DNA from: Symbiodinium natans
Lineage: Eukaryota > Sar > Dinophyceae > Suessiales > Symbiodiniaceae
NCBI GenBank assembly: GCA_905221605.1
Contig: CAJNDS010002612.1
Coordinates: 676,936-740,935, forward strand
Direction of reading: 5' to 3'
Length of the DNA stretch: 64,000 nt
Shown: positions 39,046 through 48,765 of the stretch, one piece after another
Numbering within the stretch: the stretch's first letter is position 1
Layout: each line of letters opens with the position of its first letter
Made by a program: the position numbers and the translations under genes
Notes under the pieces: model-generated
What the model was told of the DNA's origin: nothing
The model's database searches: none
Seen by the model: only the letters and a program-made list of their open reading frames with translations

Positions 39046-39493
39046 TGTTTTTTTTTGGGTTCTGGGTTCTTATTGCAGCTACTTATACCCGAAATATACT
39101 TCTTCTCCCAGGGTCCGAGTAGGGTGAATTAAATACCCTAGAAGGAGGTAGGGATTTTGGGATGGAATTAGATTAGGGTTGGAGGAGTTTAGGGGTTTGG
39201 GGGGGGTTCACGGATTTAGGGCTTTAGCGCGTCAGGGTTCAGGGATTTGGGGCTTTAGTGCTTTCGGGATTAGGGGTTTTACGGTGTGCGGTACTGCTGT
39301 AGGGCTTTAGGGTGAGGATGTAGGGATGACGCCAAACCCGAAATTGAAGCCCTGACATTCTGCATCCTCAAGCCCACTGCATCCCGCTAAGCTTGACATC
39401 CCGAACTGCATTTTTGAACACTTCCAACTGAACACCCTCACCCCTTAACCCTAAACCCGAAACCCTTGATGGTAGACCCCCGGCGCTGAACCC

Positions 39494-39588
39494 TAAACTA
39501 AACCCTAAACCCTAAACCCTAAGCCCTAAACCCTAAACCCTAAACCCTAAACCCTAAACCCTAATTAAACCCTAAACCCTAAACCTTA
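39494..39588. repeat. (CCCTAAA)n tract
   Basis: Twelve or so units with two CTAAACTAAA / AATTAAA joints. Confidence 0.93.
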
Positions 39589-39619
39589 TAAGCCCCCTGT
39601 CTCTGTGCTCTTTGGGTAG

Positions 39620-39676
39620 GTGCGCACGGTGGATCAAAACCAGCGGGCGAACCTGCCAGCTCCTCTCCTCGTTGGT
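39620..39676 (+). CDS. Probable exon
   Basis: After TTTGGGTAG reads VRTVDQNQRANLPAPLLVG, then TTTGTTTGGGG. Confidence 0.5.
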
Positions 39677-39700
39677 TTGTTTGGGGTTTAGGGTTTAGGG

Positions 39701-39820
39701 TTTAGGGCTTAGGGCTTAGGGCTTAGGGCTTAGGGCTTAGGGCTTAGGGCTTAGGGCTTAGGGCTTAGGGCTTAGGGCTTAGGGCTTAGGGCTTAGGGCT
39801 TAGGGCTTAGGGCTTAGGGT
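39701..39820. repeat. Homogeneous TTAGGGC array
   Basis: About sixteen consecutive GCTTAGG heptamers, each with C replacing one T of the telomeric unit. Confidence 0.95.
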
Positions 39821-40763
39821 TGATATATGGGTAGTTCACGACGCAAAGACCCCAAAAAGGGATCCTCTTTAGACAACTACTCTATAGAGGGGAAAGGGAC
39901 CCTACCCCCCCCCGCCCCCCCCCGCCCTCAAGGGTGTAGGGTTTAGGTTTCAGGATTTGGCTTTTGGGCAACTCAACTCGGAACCCCAAGGGTGGGCGAT
40001 TAGACGATTTCGTGTCTCGAGGTCTTCTTGGGTTCAGGGTTCAGGGTTCAGGGTTTTGGGTTTTGGGGTTCGGGGTTAACGTGGGGTTTGTTGGTCTAGG
40101 ATAGTGAGTCTGCGGAGGTGAGCCCTTGGGAATTTCGGATTGCTTTCCGGGCAGTGGTTTCCTGGGGGTCGGCGGTTAGGGATGTAGGATTTACTATACA
40201 GGGGGTCACGAAAGGGGTACTCTGAACCCGAAACCTGAAAGCTCAAAGCCTAAAGCCTAAGATACCGACATGCTAAGCTTGGCTTGCGGGCAGCACGAGC
40301 TGCTAAGAAACTCAAGGCTTCTCGGGTTGTCCCATTAGCATTCTCAAGGCCCTACACCCTAAACCCTAAACCCTAAACCGTAAACCCTGAACAGCCTCTG
40401 CAGCATGGGTTGCTGTCAAAATGTGCCTCTGTGCCCTGCAACATGCCACACATTCCAACATACCCCGGATGCCCTTTAGGGCCTTCTACCCCCTAAACCC
40501 TTAACCCTAAAACCGTTTGGGGTTTAAGATTCTTACTTTCAACCCTCAACCTTGCACCCTGAAGCCCAAATCCACAGGTCCCTGGGCTTTTAGATCGGCG
40601 GCGACACCTGTAATGCCCGGGTTTATGTAGGGTTTAGGGCTGGTAGGGTATAGGGTTTAGGGTTCAGGGTTTAGGGTTTAGGGTTTAGGGTTTAGGGTCT
40701 AGGGTTTAGGGTCTAGGGTTTAGGGCTGGTAGGGTTTAGGGCTGGTAGGGTTTAGGGCTGGAG

Positions 40764-40895
40764 GGAAATGAAGAAACAGCCGAGGAAAATGTCTACCTCA
40801 CGGACGGGCAGCTCGATGACCCCTTCTCCGGGCGCGTGTCTTCTGGAAACTACACCCAGGTCATCAAGACCAAGGAGCCATCCTGGTCATTATAA
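40764..40895 (+). CDS. Probable terminal exon, unknown protein
   Basis: Reads GNEETAEENVYLTDGQLDDP then FSGRVSSGNYTQVIKTKEPS, WSL and the stop TAA: 43 codons plus stop, strongly protein-like and acidic at first. Telomeric repeat abuts both sides. Confidence 0.6.
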   Translation, partial: GNEETAEENVYLTDGQLDDPFSGRVSSGNYTQVIKTKEPSWSL

Positions 40896-41199
40896 ACCCT
40901 AAACCCTGAACCCTAAACCCTAAACCCGAAACCCTAAACCCTAAACCCGAAACCCTAACTAAACCCATAAACCCTGAACCCTAAACTCCCCAAACCCTGA
41001 CCCCTACACGAAAACCCTACAAGTTTGGGCCGAAGGAGGTCCATTCTTCGGAAGCCTACGATTAGGTTACCTTAGAGTTTAGGCTTTCGGGTGTAGGGTT
41101 TAGGGTTGAGGGTTTAAGGTCTCTAGCCTCTGGGCCTCTAGGCTTGTAAGGTCCGGGTTTTTACGGTTTCGGTTGACTGCTAGGGTGTTTGTTCTGCAG

Positions 41200-41273
41200 G
41201 GTCTGAGGACTCCGTCTGCGTGAATGCCATGCACTGCCAGAGTCAACATGTCTCTTTTGCATCCCTAGCTTAG
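41200..41273 (+). CDS. Probable terminal exon
   Basis: After TTCTGCAG reads SEDSVCVNAMHCQSQHVSFA then SLA and stop TAG. Confidence 0.55.
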
Positions 41274-41423
41274 CTGTGCCCTAAACCCTAAACCCTAAAC
41301 CCTAAACCCTAAATCCTAAACCCTAAACCCTAAACCCTAAACCCTAAGCCCTGTTCTCGGAGTTTTGGGGGTCCAGGGTTCAGCGTGTCTAGAGTCGACC
41401 TACGGATCCTTTTCTCGGCTTTA

Positions 41424-41468
41424 GATCAAGAAGCCTGCTGACAGGACTGGCTGGTTACTGCGAATTGC
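41424..41468 (+). CDS. Probable exon
   Basis: After CTTTAG reads IKKPADRTGWLLRIA, interrupted by a family R element. Confidence 0.45.
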
Positions 41469-41563
41469 TTAAGAACCCCCCTAAAAAGTAAAAAGTATTC
41501 TTCCTCATAAGGGTAATATAGGGATTGTTTTTTTTTGGTTTGGGTGGGGGGTTCTTTAGCAAA
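41466..41563. mobile_element. Family R element copy 2 (reverse)
   Basis: GCTTAAGAACCCCCC on the left and GGGGGGTTCTTTAGC on the right are mirrored. Relative to 26,301-26,392 the internal GAAGAATAC and CCCTATATT motifs are reversed. Confidence 0.7.
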
Positions 41564-41569
41564 TCGTAG

Positions 41570-41648
41570 GTTCTTAGGAATGAGGGAAAGAGGGCCCTAT
41601 TTAATCCCTTTCAGGGTATTTTCAGGGCCCTCATTCCCTACTAAGAAC
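41570..41648. mobile_element. Family N element
   Basis: GTTCTTAGGAATGAGGG on the left is mirrored by CCCTCATTCCCTACTAAGAA. It lies 6 bp after the family R element. A related arm is at about 58,700-58,727. Confidence 0.7.
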
Positions 41649-41649
41649 C

Positions 41650-41755
41650 AGGGACAAGAAACGAGAAGAAGCAGCACCAGTTGCAGAAAGACGGCTCCGT
41701 GATCACCTGTGCAAACAGCAGGTGCCATCCGAGGGCCAGCAGGAAGAACCCTTAC
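41650..41755 (+). CDS. Probable exon
   Basis: Reads GTRNEKKQHQLQKDGSVITC then ANSRCHPRASRKNP; another frame (TRDKKREEAAPVAERRLRDH) is also open. Confidence 0.4.
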
Positions 41756-42142
41756 ACCCTAAACCCTGAGCCCTGAACCCTAAGCCCTAAACCCTAAGCC
41801 CTAAACCCTAAACCCTAAACAAGAGCACAGGCAGATGTAGCAACAACTGTCCGATTCCCAATTTAAGTGTCACAAAGGCGGACGCAGCCAGAGGCGGCCT
41901 CCGATGAAGGGTCACTTCGGGTTTAGGGTTTAGGGTTTAGGGTTTAGGGTTTCGGGGCTCCCTCCCTCATGTCTAGGAACGTAGTTCAGGAGAACTCAAA
42001 TGAAACCCTAGAAGCCTAAGCCCTAAGGGTCCCTTCTCAGGGTCCCTCCTAGCCTCCCTCAACATCTGCAGGAATTTATTCCTGATGGCGATCTCCTTCC
42101 CCTACCACACACGCGGACGCAGTTTCCGGCCCTATACTAGCA

Positions 42143-42180
42143 CCTGTCTGTCTGTGTGTGTGTGTGTGTGTGCGTGTGTT
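42143..42180. repeat. TG microsatellite
   Basis: (TG)n of about 13 units. Confidence 0.9.
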
Positions 42181-43218
42181 AAGGATGTGCGTGTTTGCGA
42201 CGTGTGCGTGTGTGTCGTAAACCAAAGTCAGCAAGATTCCTTGACCAGAATCTACTGAAGGTCTAGCCTGCACCTCACAATCCTATTCCCCATATGTTTC
42301 AAACGAACCCAACATCTCCAAGACGCCCAACCCTCATGAGCCCCATCATAGGGTTTTGGAGCCAAAGAAGCTCAGCCTAACCCTAAACCCTAAACCCTAA
42401 ACCCTAAACCCTAAACCCTAAACCCTAAACCCTAAGAGCCGCAAAAGCCTCAACGCGCAACCTTCATCCCTGAATGGTAAGAGCCCTGAGAGCCTCCAAA
42501 GCCCCAAGTATCTGGAACCACAAAGAACCAGAACGTGGACAGGAGGGGAGTGTAGGGGCCCATATTTCCCAATAAGCCCTTGTTGCTAAGCCCTCAATAA
42601 GCCTTCATCCATACGTATGAGTGAAGCAGCATACATCACCCGGGAATCCTCACACATCCTACGTTTGGGTTAGGGCGCTTCGAGTTTAGTGTTGGTGGTT
42701 CGGCTATAGGGTTGACGCTTTACCGTTACCAAGGCTGTGCCACTATGCCCTGCGTCTGACCCAGCCTCTGCCGCTGCCTTAGGCATCGTCTTCGTGATGT
42801 TGGAGGCTTTCGGTACTTCTAACCCAATTCCACCTGTGCTCATAAGCCACTTCCCTTCAGCATCCTGATGTGGTTAGAATTGGATTACAAGTACCCTAAA
42901 CCCTAAACCCCAAACCCTAAACCGCGGGTTGAGAAGTACCAGGTTCACATCTACTTGGGGGTAAGTACCCCGAAGCTCCAAGGTAGGAATGGGTTGCAGT
43001 AGTCCTACAGGACCCCTATAGTTGAGAAGCGCGTTGAATGGGGGTTGTGCGTAGTTTAAAGTCCGGGACTCAGACTTGGTGTTCAGGTTCAGGGTTCAGG
43101 GTTCAGGGTTCAGGGTTCAGGGTTTAGGGTTTAGGGTTTAGGGTTTAGGGTTGGGATGTTTAGGGTTCTTGGGCCAACCCCGCAACAGCAGCTCTGGCGA
43201 AGCTGTATTTTCTTTCAG

Positions 43219-43269
43219 GCCTCCCCGGTGGGTATTGCACAGGATTTTGTTTTTGCGTTCTCGGTGCAG
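43219..43269 (+). CDS. Probable exon
   Basis: Between TTTTCTTTCAG and GGTGTAGGG, reads ASPVGIAQDFVFAFSVQ. Confidence 0.45.
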
Positions 43270-43511
43270 GGTGTAGGGTTCTGAACCCTTTACCCTGCAC
43301 CCTAAACCCCAAACCCTAAACCCCAAACCCCAAAAACGTAGCAGAATCGCTGGCAGCCGCTGCAGATGAGGCAATATGAGGCAGTTTCATCGAGGGTCAT
43401 TGCTTGATTACAAGTCCAGGATTGCGTAGTCCTGGTAAGCTAAAGTGATATATCGACCTTTGGGTGGCCCTAAGTCCGGAATGGGCGATGTACAGAAAAG
43501 TCATCTCGGCA

Positions 43512-43643
43512 GGTCTTTTTATACGAGCAACAACCTACAAAGATCGCAGTGCCGCGCTGTTACTGGAACGAGTCTTTGGGCAGGTTGACGCGTGGGATGA
43601 CATCCTGAGTATTTACTGGCTACACTACGGACAGATCTACTGA
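43512..43643 (+). CDS. Probable terminal exon of an upstream gene
   Basis: After ATCTCGGCAG reads GLFIRATTYKDRSAALLLER then VFGQVDAWDDILSIYWLHYG, QIY and the stop TGA. It is one of the most protein-like pieces of the region. It ends 162 bp before the AG that opens the next gene, so the two genes are head-to-tail on the same strand. Confidence 0.65.
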   Translation, partial: GLFIRATTYKDRSAALLLERVFGQVDAWDDILSIYWLHYGQIY

Positions 43644-43791
43644 CGCCTTCTCTGGCTATTCCAATCTGGGCAGTGAGTAAATAAACCTGCTGGTTAATCC
43701 TCGAGTATCGATAAGGGCCAGTCTACGGTACATGGATCTTTGGGAGAATGTATTCCAGGCTATAAAGTCTGAACTCTAAACAACAGCCTTC

Positions 43792-43805
43792 CGATTTCTT
43801 TGCAG
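43792..43805 (+). promoter_or_regulatory. Candidate spliced-leader acceptor site
   Basis: CGATTTCTTTGCAG is a pyrimidine-rich AG 34 nt before the ATG of the 43,840 gene. Dinoflagellate mRNAs are known to receive a trans-spliced leader; this is a plausible site, inferred from position only. Confidence 0.45.
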
Positions 43806-43839
43806 CGTTCCCGCTCAAAAAAGCAGCGCAACAAGATAG

Positions 43840-44961
43840 ATGTCGTCGACCGAAGCCGAAAATGCCGCCCTCCGAGCGGAGCTCGAAAAGACCAAACAGG
43901 AGCTCGCCGCCGCAAAAAAAGAGACATCAGCAGCTCAAGCTCCAGCTGGAGACCAGGATGCCCAGTAGTACCCTTATTCCCCTTTTTTAAGGGTTTAGGT
44001 TCCCTTCTAAACCCCTTTATTATAAGCAAAAAAAGGGGCACCCTTTTTTAAGCCTAGGTTACTGTGCAGCCTAGGAGATCTCGCCGCCTGGTTCGACTTG
44101 CTTCCTCTCGGCAAGAAGGAGGGATGGCTGCCGCTCCGTGAGCCCACCTTCGTGCCGCAAATTGCCGAGCACCTGCCGCAGTGCCGCGACGACGAGTCAA
44201 TCGGGACCATGTGCTCCGTGATCCAAACTGTCGCCTCTAGGCTGCCCAGTACCCTTATTCCCCTTTTTTAAGGGGGGCTTAGGTTCCCTTGTTAAAACCC
44301 CTTTATAAGCAAAAAAAGGGGGGCACCCTTTTTAAGCCTAGGTTTTACTGGGCAGCCTAGGCCTTTGGTGGCAACCGACAGACCAAGAAGCTCCTGGCTG
44401 CGCAGCGCTTCGTCAAGTGGTTTGTTGAGGTCAGTGACATGGCAGCCCAGCGGTACCCCTTTCTTCCCCTTTTTTTTGGTTCAGGGTTCCCTTATTTTAA
44501 GTAAATGTAACACAAAAAAGGGCACCCTAATTAAAATGTGGCTACTGGGCTACCAAGGTAACATCATGACGACTGATGATACGATGTACATGTGGCTCTT
44601 CGCCGTCACCACCATCACAAACGGCCACGATTTTGCCAAGACGGCTTTTGCAACTGCTGACGTCGCTGCCACCTTCGTGCGCATAGCTCCTCGCGTCGGG
44701 CAGCCGGCTGTTGCCTACGTGTGGTCAAGTGGCGTCGCAATACTCGCGGAGTGCGATGATGGCAAGAAGGTCTTCTCCAGTGCTGAAGCCGCCTCCGCTT
44801 TGGAGCAGGTTGCAAAACACGCGACCAGCAAAGGCTCGGCCAAGTGGTGGCTGCAGGCTGTGAAGAACATAAAGAAGCACGACCCTGCTGTCAAAATCTT
44901 TGAGAAGCTCGACCCTCTGATTGCCGAGAAGGAGGGGTCTGGATGCTGTGTCACCCAGTAA
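43840..44961 (+). CDS. Complete 4-exon gene, 247 aa, unknown function, C-terminal CVTQ
   Basis: Exons 43,840-43,948, 44,075-44,232, 44,361-44,433 and 44,558-44,961 join to 247 codons plus TAA. The N-terminus (MSSTEAENAALRAELEKTKQ then ELAAAKKETSAAQ) is a short coiled coil. The middle reads DLAAWFDLLPLGKKEGWLPL, AFGGNRQTKKLLAAQRF and NIMTTDDTMYMWLFAV. The C-terminal half, from SGVAILAECDDGKKVFSSAE to DPAVKIFEKLDPLIAEKEGS, ends GCCVTQ. CVTQ has the form of a CaaX box, which would be prenylated and bring the protein to membranes; that is inference. Each intron is an introner, with GA, GC and GT donors respectively. No stop or frameshift after splicing, so the gene looks intact. I do not recognise the family. 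Confidence 0.8.
43949..44074 (+). mobile_element. Introner, family C variant, intron 1
   Basis: Target duplication GAGA on both sides. Ends CCAGGATGCCCAGTA and TACTGTGCAGCCTAG. Reading on instead of splicing meets TAG at once. Donor GA, acceptor TAG. Confidence 0.8.
44233..44360 (+). mobile_element. Introner, family C variant, intron 2
   Basis: Target duplication GCCT. Perfect 15 bp ends CTAGGCTGCCCAGTA and TACTGGGCAGCCTAG. Contains CCCTTATTCCCCTTTTTT and a mirrored AAAAAAAGGGG. Donor GC, acceptor TAG. Confidence 0.85.
44434..44557 (+). mobile_element. Introner, family C, intron 3
   Basis: Target GT(G/A)AC. Contains CAGCCCAGCGGTACCCCTTT, GGTTCAGGGTTCCCTTATTT and GTGGCTACTGGGCTACCAAG. This one has a GT donor, because the target happened to start GT. 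Confidence 0.8.
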
Positions 44962-45149
44962 CTTTCTTTGGACGTTTTTTGTTCGCTGTTGCTTCATTCG
45001 ATGTTGGAGAAAGAGTTCTTGGTAACGTGCAGTGTAGAGAGCACGAAGACCGTGCTTCTATCAAGCATCACGCTCCCCTGAACCCAAAACCCCAAAACCC
45101 TAAACCCTAAACCCTAAACCCTAAACCCTAAACCCTAAACCTGTGCCTT

Positions 45150-45262
45150 AGAGCTGGCATTGTGGAATCCGGATCCATTGGAGGCAAAAGCATCCTCAGG
45201 TCCTTGCCTGAGGCTTTGGACGTCGGACAAAAGATCCTGCTTGGGATGTTCGATAAGGGTTT
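45150..45262 (+). CDS. Probable exon, unknown protein
   Basis: Reads AGIVESGSIGGKSILRSLPE then ALDVGQKILLGMFDKG before TTTGGGG/TTTAGGG repeat. Confidence 0.55.
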
Positions 45263-45423
45263 GGGGTTTTGGGTTTGGGGTTTAGGGTTTGGGGTTTAGG
45301 GTTTGGGGTTTAGGGTTTGGGGTTTAGGGTTGGGATGTTCCCCCTTATACTAGCGGCTTCCCCCCCCCCGGCACATACTACATGTGTTTAATGTACATGT
45401 CCCTAAGCCCTAAACCCTAAACT

Positions 45424-45474
45424 CTACATTATATATATATATACATATATGTATATATGTATATATATATGCTC
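45424..45474. repeat. AT microsatellite
   Basis: (AT)n with ATACATATATGTATATATGT, self-complementary. Confidence 0.9.
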
Positions 45475-45710
45475 AGAAATGGTGCTCATTAAGCCCTATA
45501 AACCCCAATAAGCGGAACTCCTGAACCACTCTTCGTCACCAAGCCGGAGTTTAGGGTCTGGGGTTTGGGGTTTGGGGTTTAGGGTTTAGGGTTTAGGGTT
45601 TAGGGTTTAGGGTTTAGGGTTTAGGGTTTGGGGTTTGGGGTTTAGGGTTTAGTTGGGTTTCGAACTTTTTCAGGGTACACCTGCACCCTAAACATTGCAT
45701 CACCTGAGCC

Positions 45711-45892
45711 CTAAACCCTAAACCCCAAACCCCAAACCCTAAACCCTAAACCCCAAAACCCCAAACCCCAAACCCTAAACCCCAAACCCTAAACCCCAAA
45801 CCCCAAACCCTAAACCCCAAGCGCTAAACCCCAAACCCTCAACCCCAAACCCTAAACCCCAAACCCCAAACCCTAAACCCAAACCCTAAATC
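45711..45892. repeat. Mixed CCCTAAA / CCCCAAA tract
   Basis: About 25 units, a near-regular alternation of T and C at the fourth position. Confidence 0.92.
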
Positions 45893-46500
45893 AAATGGGG
45901 CCGTCGCCCACAGCCGGGCACGCCCCGGGCGGAGCAGCTCAGGGGCCCGGCAGCCGCAACGCGCGCTGGAACGGGTGCTTTTCCGCGCGCGCGCGCGCGG
46001 ATGCGCGCGCGCGCAGGCGTCTGTCGGGGCGGCACATCGAACGCCATGCTCTGGCAGCGTCCTTCCAAGTCCTGCAGCCTAAACCCCCCTCCCTCCGCCC
46101 AGGAGCCGCTGATGCTGCTGATGCTCGCCCCCCGGATCCCCAAGGAGAAACGGAGCCTCGATGATGCGCACCCGTGGCACCCGCCCAGCCGCGCATCATG
46201 AGCATCAGCGGCTCCGGCCTCCAGGCATGCGTGGCTTATGGGGGCACATGCCGGCCTCAAGACGGAAAGGTCCGCAACAGCACGAAAACCACGGTATTTG
46301 CAGCGTTTTCTGCGTTTTCCCGCTGATGCTCATGATGCGCGCTCTGGTGGGGGTCCTTGATGCCCCCCCAAAAAAACATCAACAACGCGTCTTCGGCAAA
46401 AGTTAAAAAATAGAGTCGATGATGCTCTCCGGGGTCGTTTTGGGGACCCCCCGTGAGCACCCAAAAAATGCGTCCAGGAGCCCAATTTCGGTGGGGAATC
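45893..46500. other. GC-rich island with inverted repeats
   Basis: Without telomeric repeat and much richer in G+C than its surroundings (GCGCGCGCGCGCGG at about 45,990). Frames are open on both strands, which GC-rich sequence produces by chance; I see no motif. Exact inverted pairs: GGAGCCGCTGATGCT (46,102-46,116) with 46,201-46,215, and the 22 bp at 46,190-46,211 with 46,320-46,341. Function unknown; could be a transferred or structured element. Confidence 0.55.
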
Positions 46501-46734
46501 GCGCGTTTTTCACCCTAAACCCTAAACCCTAAAACATGATGTTTTCGGAAGCCGAATTTGGAGCCGGATGTGGGCGAGCCAACCGGGTCGGCGGCCTGTG
46601 ACGCGCCGACCCCAAACCCTAAACCCCAAACCCTAAACCCCAAACCCCAAACCCTAAACCCCAAACCCTAAACCTCAAACCCAAACCCTAAACCCCAAAC
46701 CCTAAACCCTAAACCCCAGGAGCGCGCAGAACTC

Positions 46735-46800
46735 CGCTGCCTGGAGCCGCTTCAAGCAGCTGGTGTCTTACGGCTTCGAGAACCTCGGCCTCCCTTTATA
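46735..46800 (+). CDS. Probable exon
   Basis: Reads AQNSAAWSRFKQLVSYGFEN then LGLPL. Confidence 0.5.
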
Positions 46801-47643
46801 GGGTTTTGGGGTTTAGGGTTTAGGGCTAGGGTTTAGGGTTTAGGGTTTGGGGTTTTGGGTTTTGGGTTTAGGGATTAGGACTTAAGCATGTTCAGGGTTC
46901 AGAGCTTCGGGGCGCTTAGGGTTTAGGGCTTAGTGATGCTTCAGGTTTAGGGCTTAGGACTTCGGTCGCATTAGGGTTTAGGGTTCAGGGTTGAAGATGT
47001 GTTCGGAAGCTGAGATGGCTTAACCGTAGGTCCGTTCAGAGCAGTTCCCTGAAAGCACTTCGGATATCTTCGGTGTGGGACCTAAACCCGAAACACCAAG
47101 CCCGAAACCCTAAACCCTAAGCCCTAAACCCTAAACCCGAACCCCTAACCCTAAACCTTAAGCCCTCATGAACATAGACTTGCACTCAGGAAGGCTTCAT
47201 CCAGGCCCAAAGCCCCTAAACCCTTAGGCCTCAGAAGCCCCGATCGTCCAAACCCAGGTGTTGGGTTCAGGGTTTAGGGGCTTAGGGCTTAGGGCTTAGG
47301 GTTTCGGGTTTAGGGCTTAGGGTTCAGGGTTTAGGGTTTAGGGTTTAGGGTTGGCAACCACAAGCCTACACTATACTTGTTGGTTCTAGCCTACACTGCT
47401 TGTTCGGGGTTTCGGGTCTTGGGTTGAGGAGCTCGGGGTGTGTTTTGCTCAAGAACGGTGTGCAAATCTCTCTTTCATGACTTTAGGGTTTAGGGTTTAA
47501 TTAGGGTTTAATTAGGGTTTAGGGTTTAGGGTTGGGCTTGGCGTTGTTTGGGGCTTAGGGTTTAGAATCTTTTGGATTTCAGGGTTGTGTGGAGGGGTTT
47601 TGGAGTTTAGGGTTCGGGGGTTAGACTAGATTGGTCGTGCAGC

Positions 47644-47712
47644 TTGAGGTTTCTAACTGGAAAGGCTACATCAAAATCAACATCCGTGTCAGCTGTATGA
47701 TCCAAAGACTTA
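47644..47712 (+). CDS. Probable exon; weak C2/ferlin-like resemblance
   Basis: Reads EVSNWKGYIKINIRVSCMIQ then RLKP. KGYIKINIRV recalls a beta strand of ferlin-type C2 domains, but this is a single short match. Confidence 0.4.
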
Positions 47713-47857
47713 AGCCCTAGAACCCAAACCCTAATCCCTAAACCCTACTGCCTATCACCCCAAACCCTGTAACCCCAAAACCCTAAACCGTAAACCCCAA
47801 TGCCTATCACCCCAAACCCTAAACCCTAGCCCTAAACCCTAAACCCCGCCAGCGCAA

Positions 47858-47915
47858 GCAGTTTTCAGGACTGAGTTCCACTTCCGCGTCTTCCACCGCA
47901 CCAAAGACCGACCGT
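47858..47915 (+). CDS. Probable exon
   Basis: Reads AVFRTEFHFRVFHRTKDRP, directly followed by TTTAGGG. Confidence 0.45.
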
Positions 47916-47975
47916 TTAGGGTTTAGGGTTTCGTGTTTAAGGTGTAGGGTTTGGTTTAGGGTTTAGGGTTTAGGG

Positions 47976-48039
47976 TTTGGGGTTTGGGGTTTGGGGTTTG
48001 GGGTTTGGGGTTTGGGGTTTGGGGTTTGGGGTTTGGGGT
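47976..48039. repeat. Homogeneous TTTGGGG array
   Basis: Nine or ten consecutive TTTGGGG heptamers beside ordinary TTTAGGG. Confidence 0.95.
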
Positions 48040-48741
48040 CTTAGGGGTGAGGTTGGGCTTTCAGGGAATTAGGACTAGGATTCAGGGTTCAGGGCTCTTT
48101 AAGGGTTCAGGGCTCTTTAAGGGTTAAGGGTTTGGGGCTTATGGGGCTTTCGAGGATTATGAGGCGTGTAATTAGGGCTTTATTGTCATTGTAGAGTTTA
48201 AAGGCAGAATATGCGTTTATTGATCATTCAAAGTTAAAGGTGTCGGGTGTATAAGCTACAGTAGGGTTTAGGGTGTGCGCAGCGTCACAGAGGATGTGGC
48301 CATTCATGCATCCTCGCCAAACCCCAGCTCTTGGTCCTAAAAAAACCTTAAACCCTAAACCCTAAACCCTAAACCCTAAACCCTAAACCAAAACACAGAG
48401 CCTTAACCCAAAGCCCAACTTAACTGCAGGGCATTGAAGTCGGTTCCCGGAGATTCATGGATAGCTTAGAGTTTTTTGTTGAAGGGTTCTTAGCTATGCT
48501 ACTTGCAACCTCGGCTATAACCACCCAATTTATATGCTGTGAGTACTACACTGCATTCCCTAGGCTCACGGTGTTGGCTTAGAGTTTAGGATGCCCCGAA
48601 CCGTCAACTCCTTAGCCACCGCAGGAGTGTTGGGTGGGCGAGTGGTGCGAGCCAGCTGGGGCCGACGGATTCGCCTTCGTCATACAGAGCCTCAGATTTT
48701 TTGGGGCTTATGCAAAATTAGGAGTACGCACGATTTTGGTG

Positions 48742-48765
48742 CGGGGGGGGGGGGGGGGGGGGTGA
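48742..48765. repeat. Poly-G run
   Basis: About 22 Gs. Confidence 0.9.

Noticed and set aside
45886-46260. 124-codon minus-strand frame in the GC-rich island
   Set aside because: Open frames on both strands are expected at this base composition; no motif seen.
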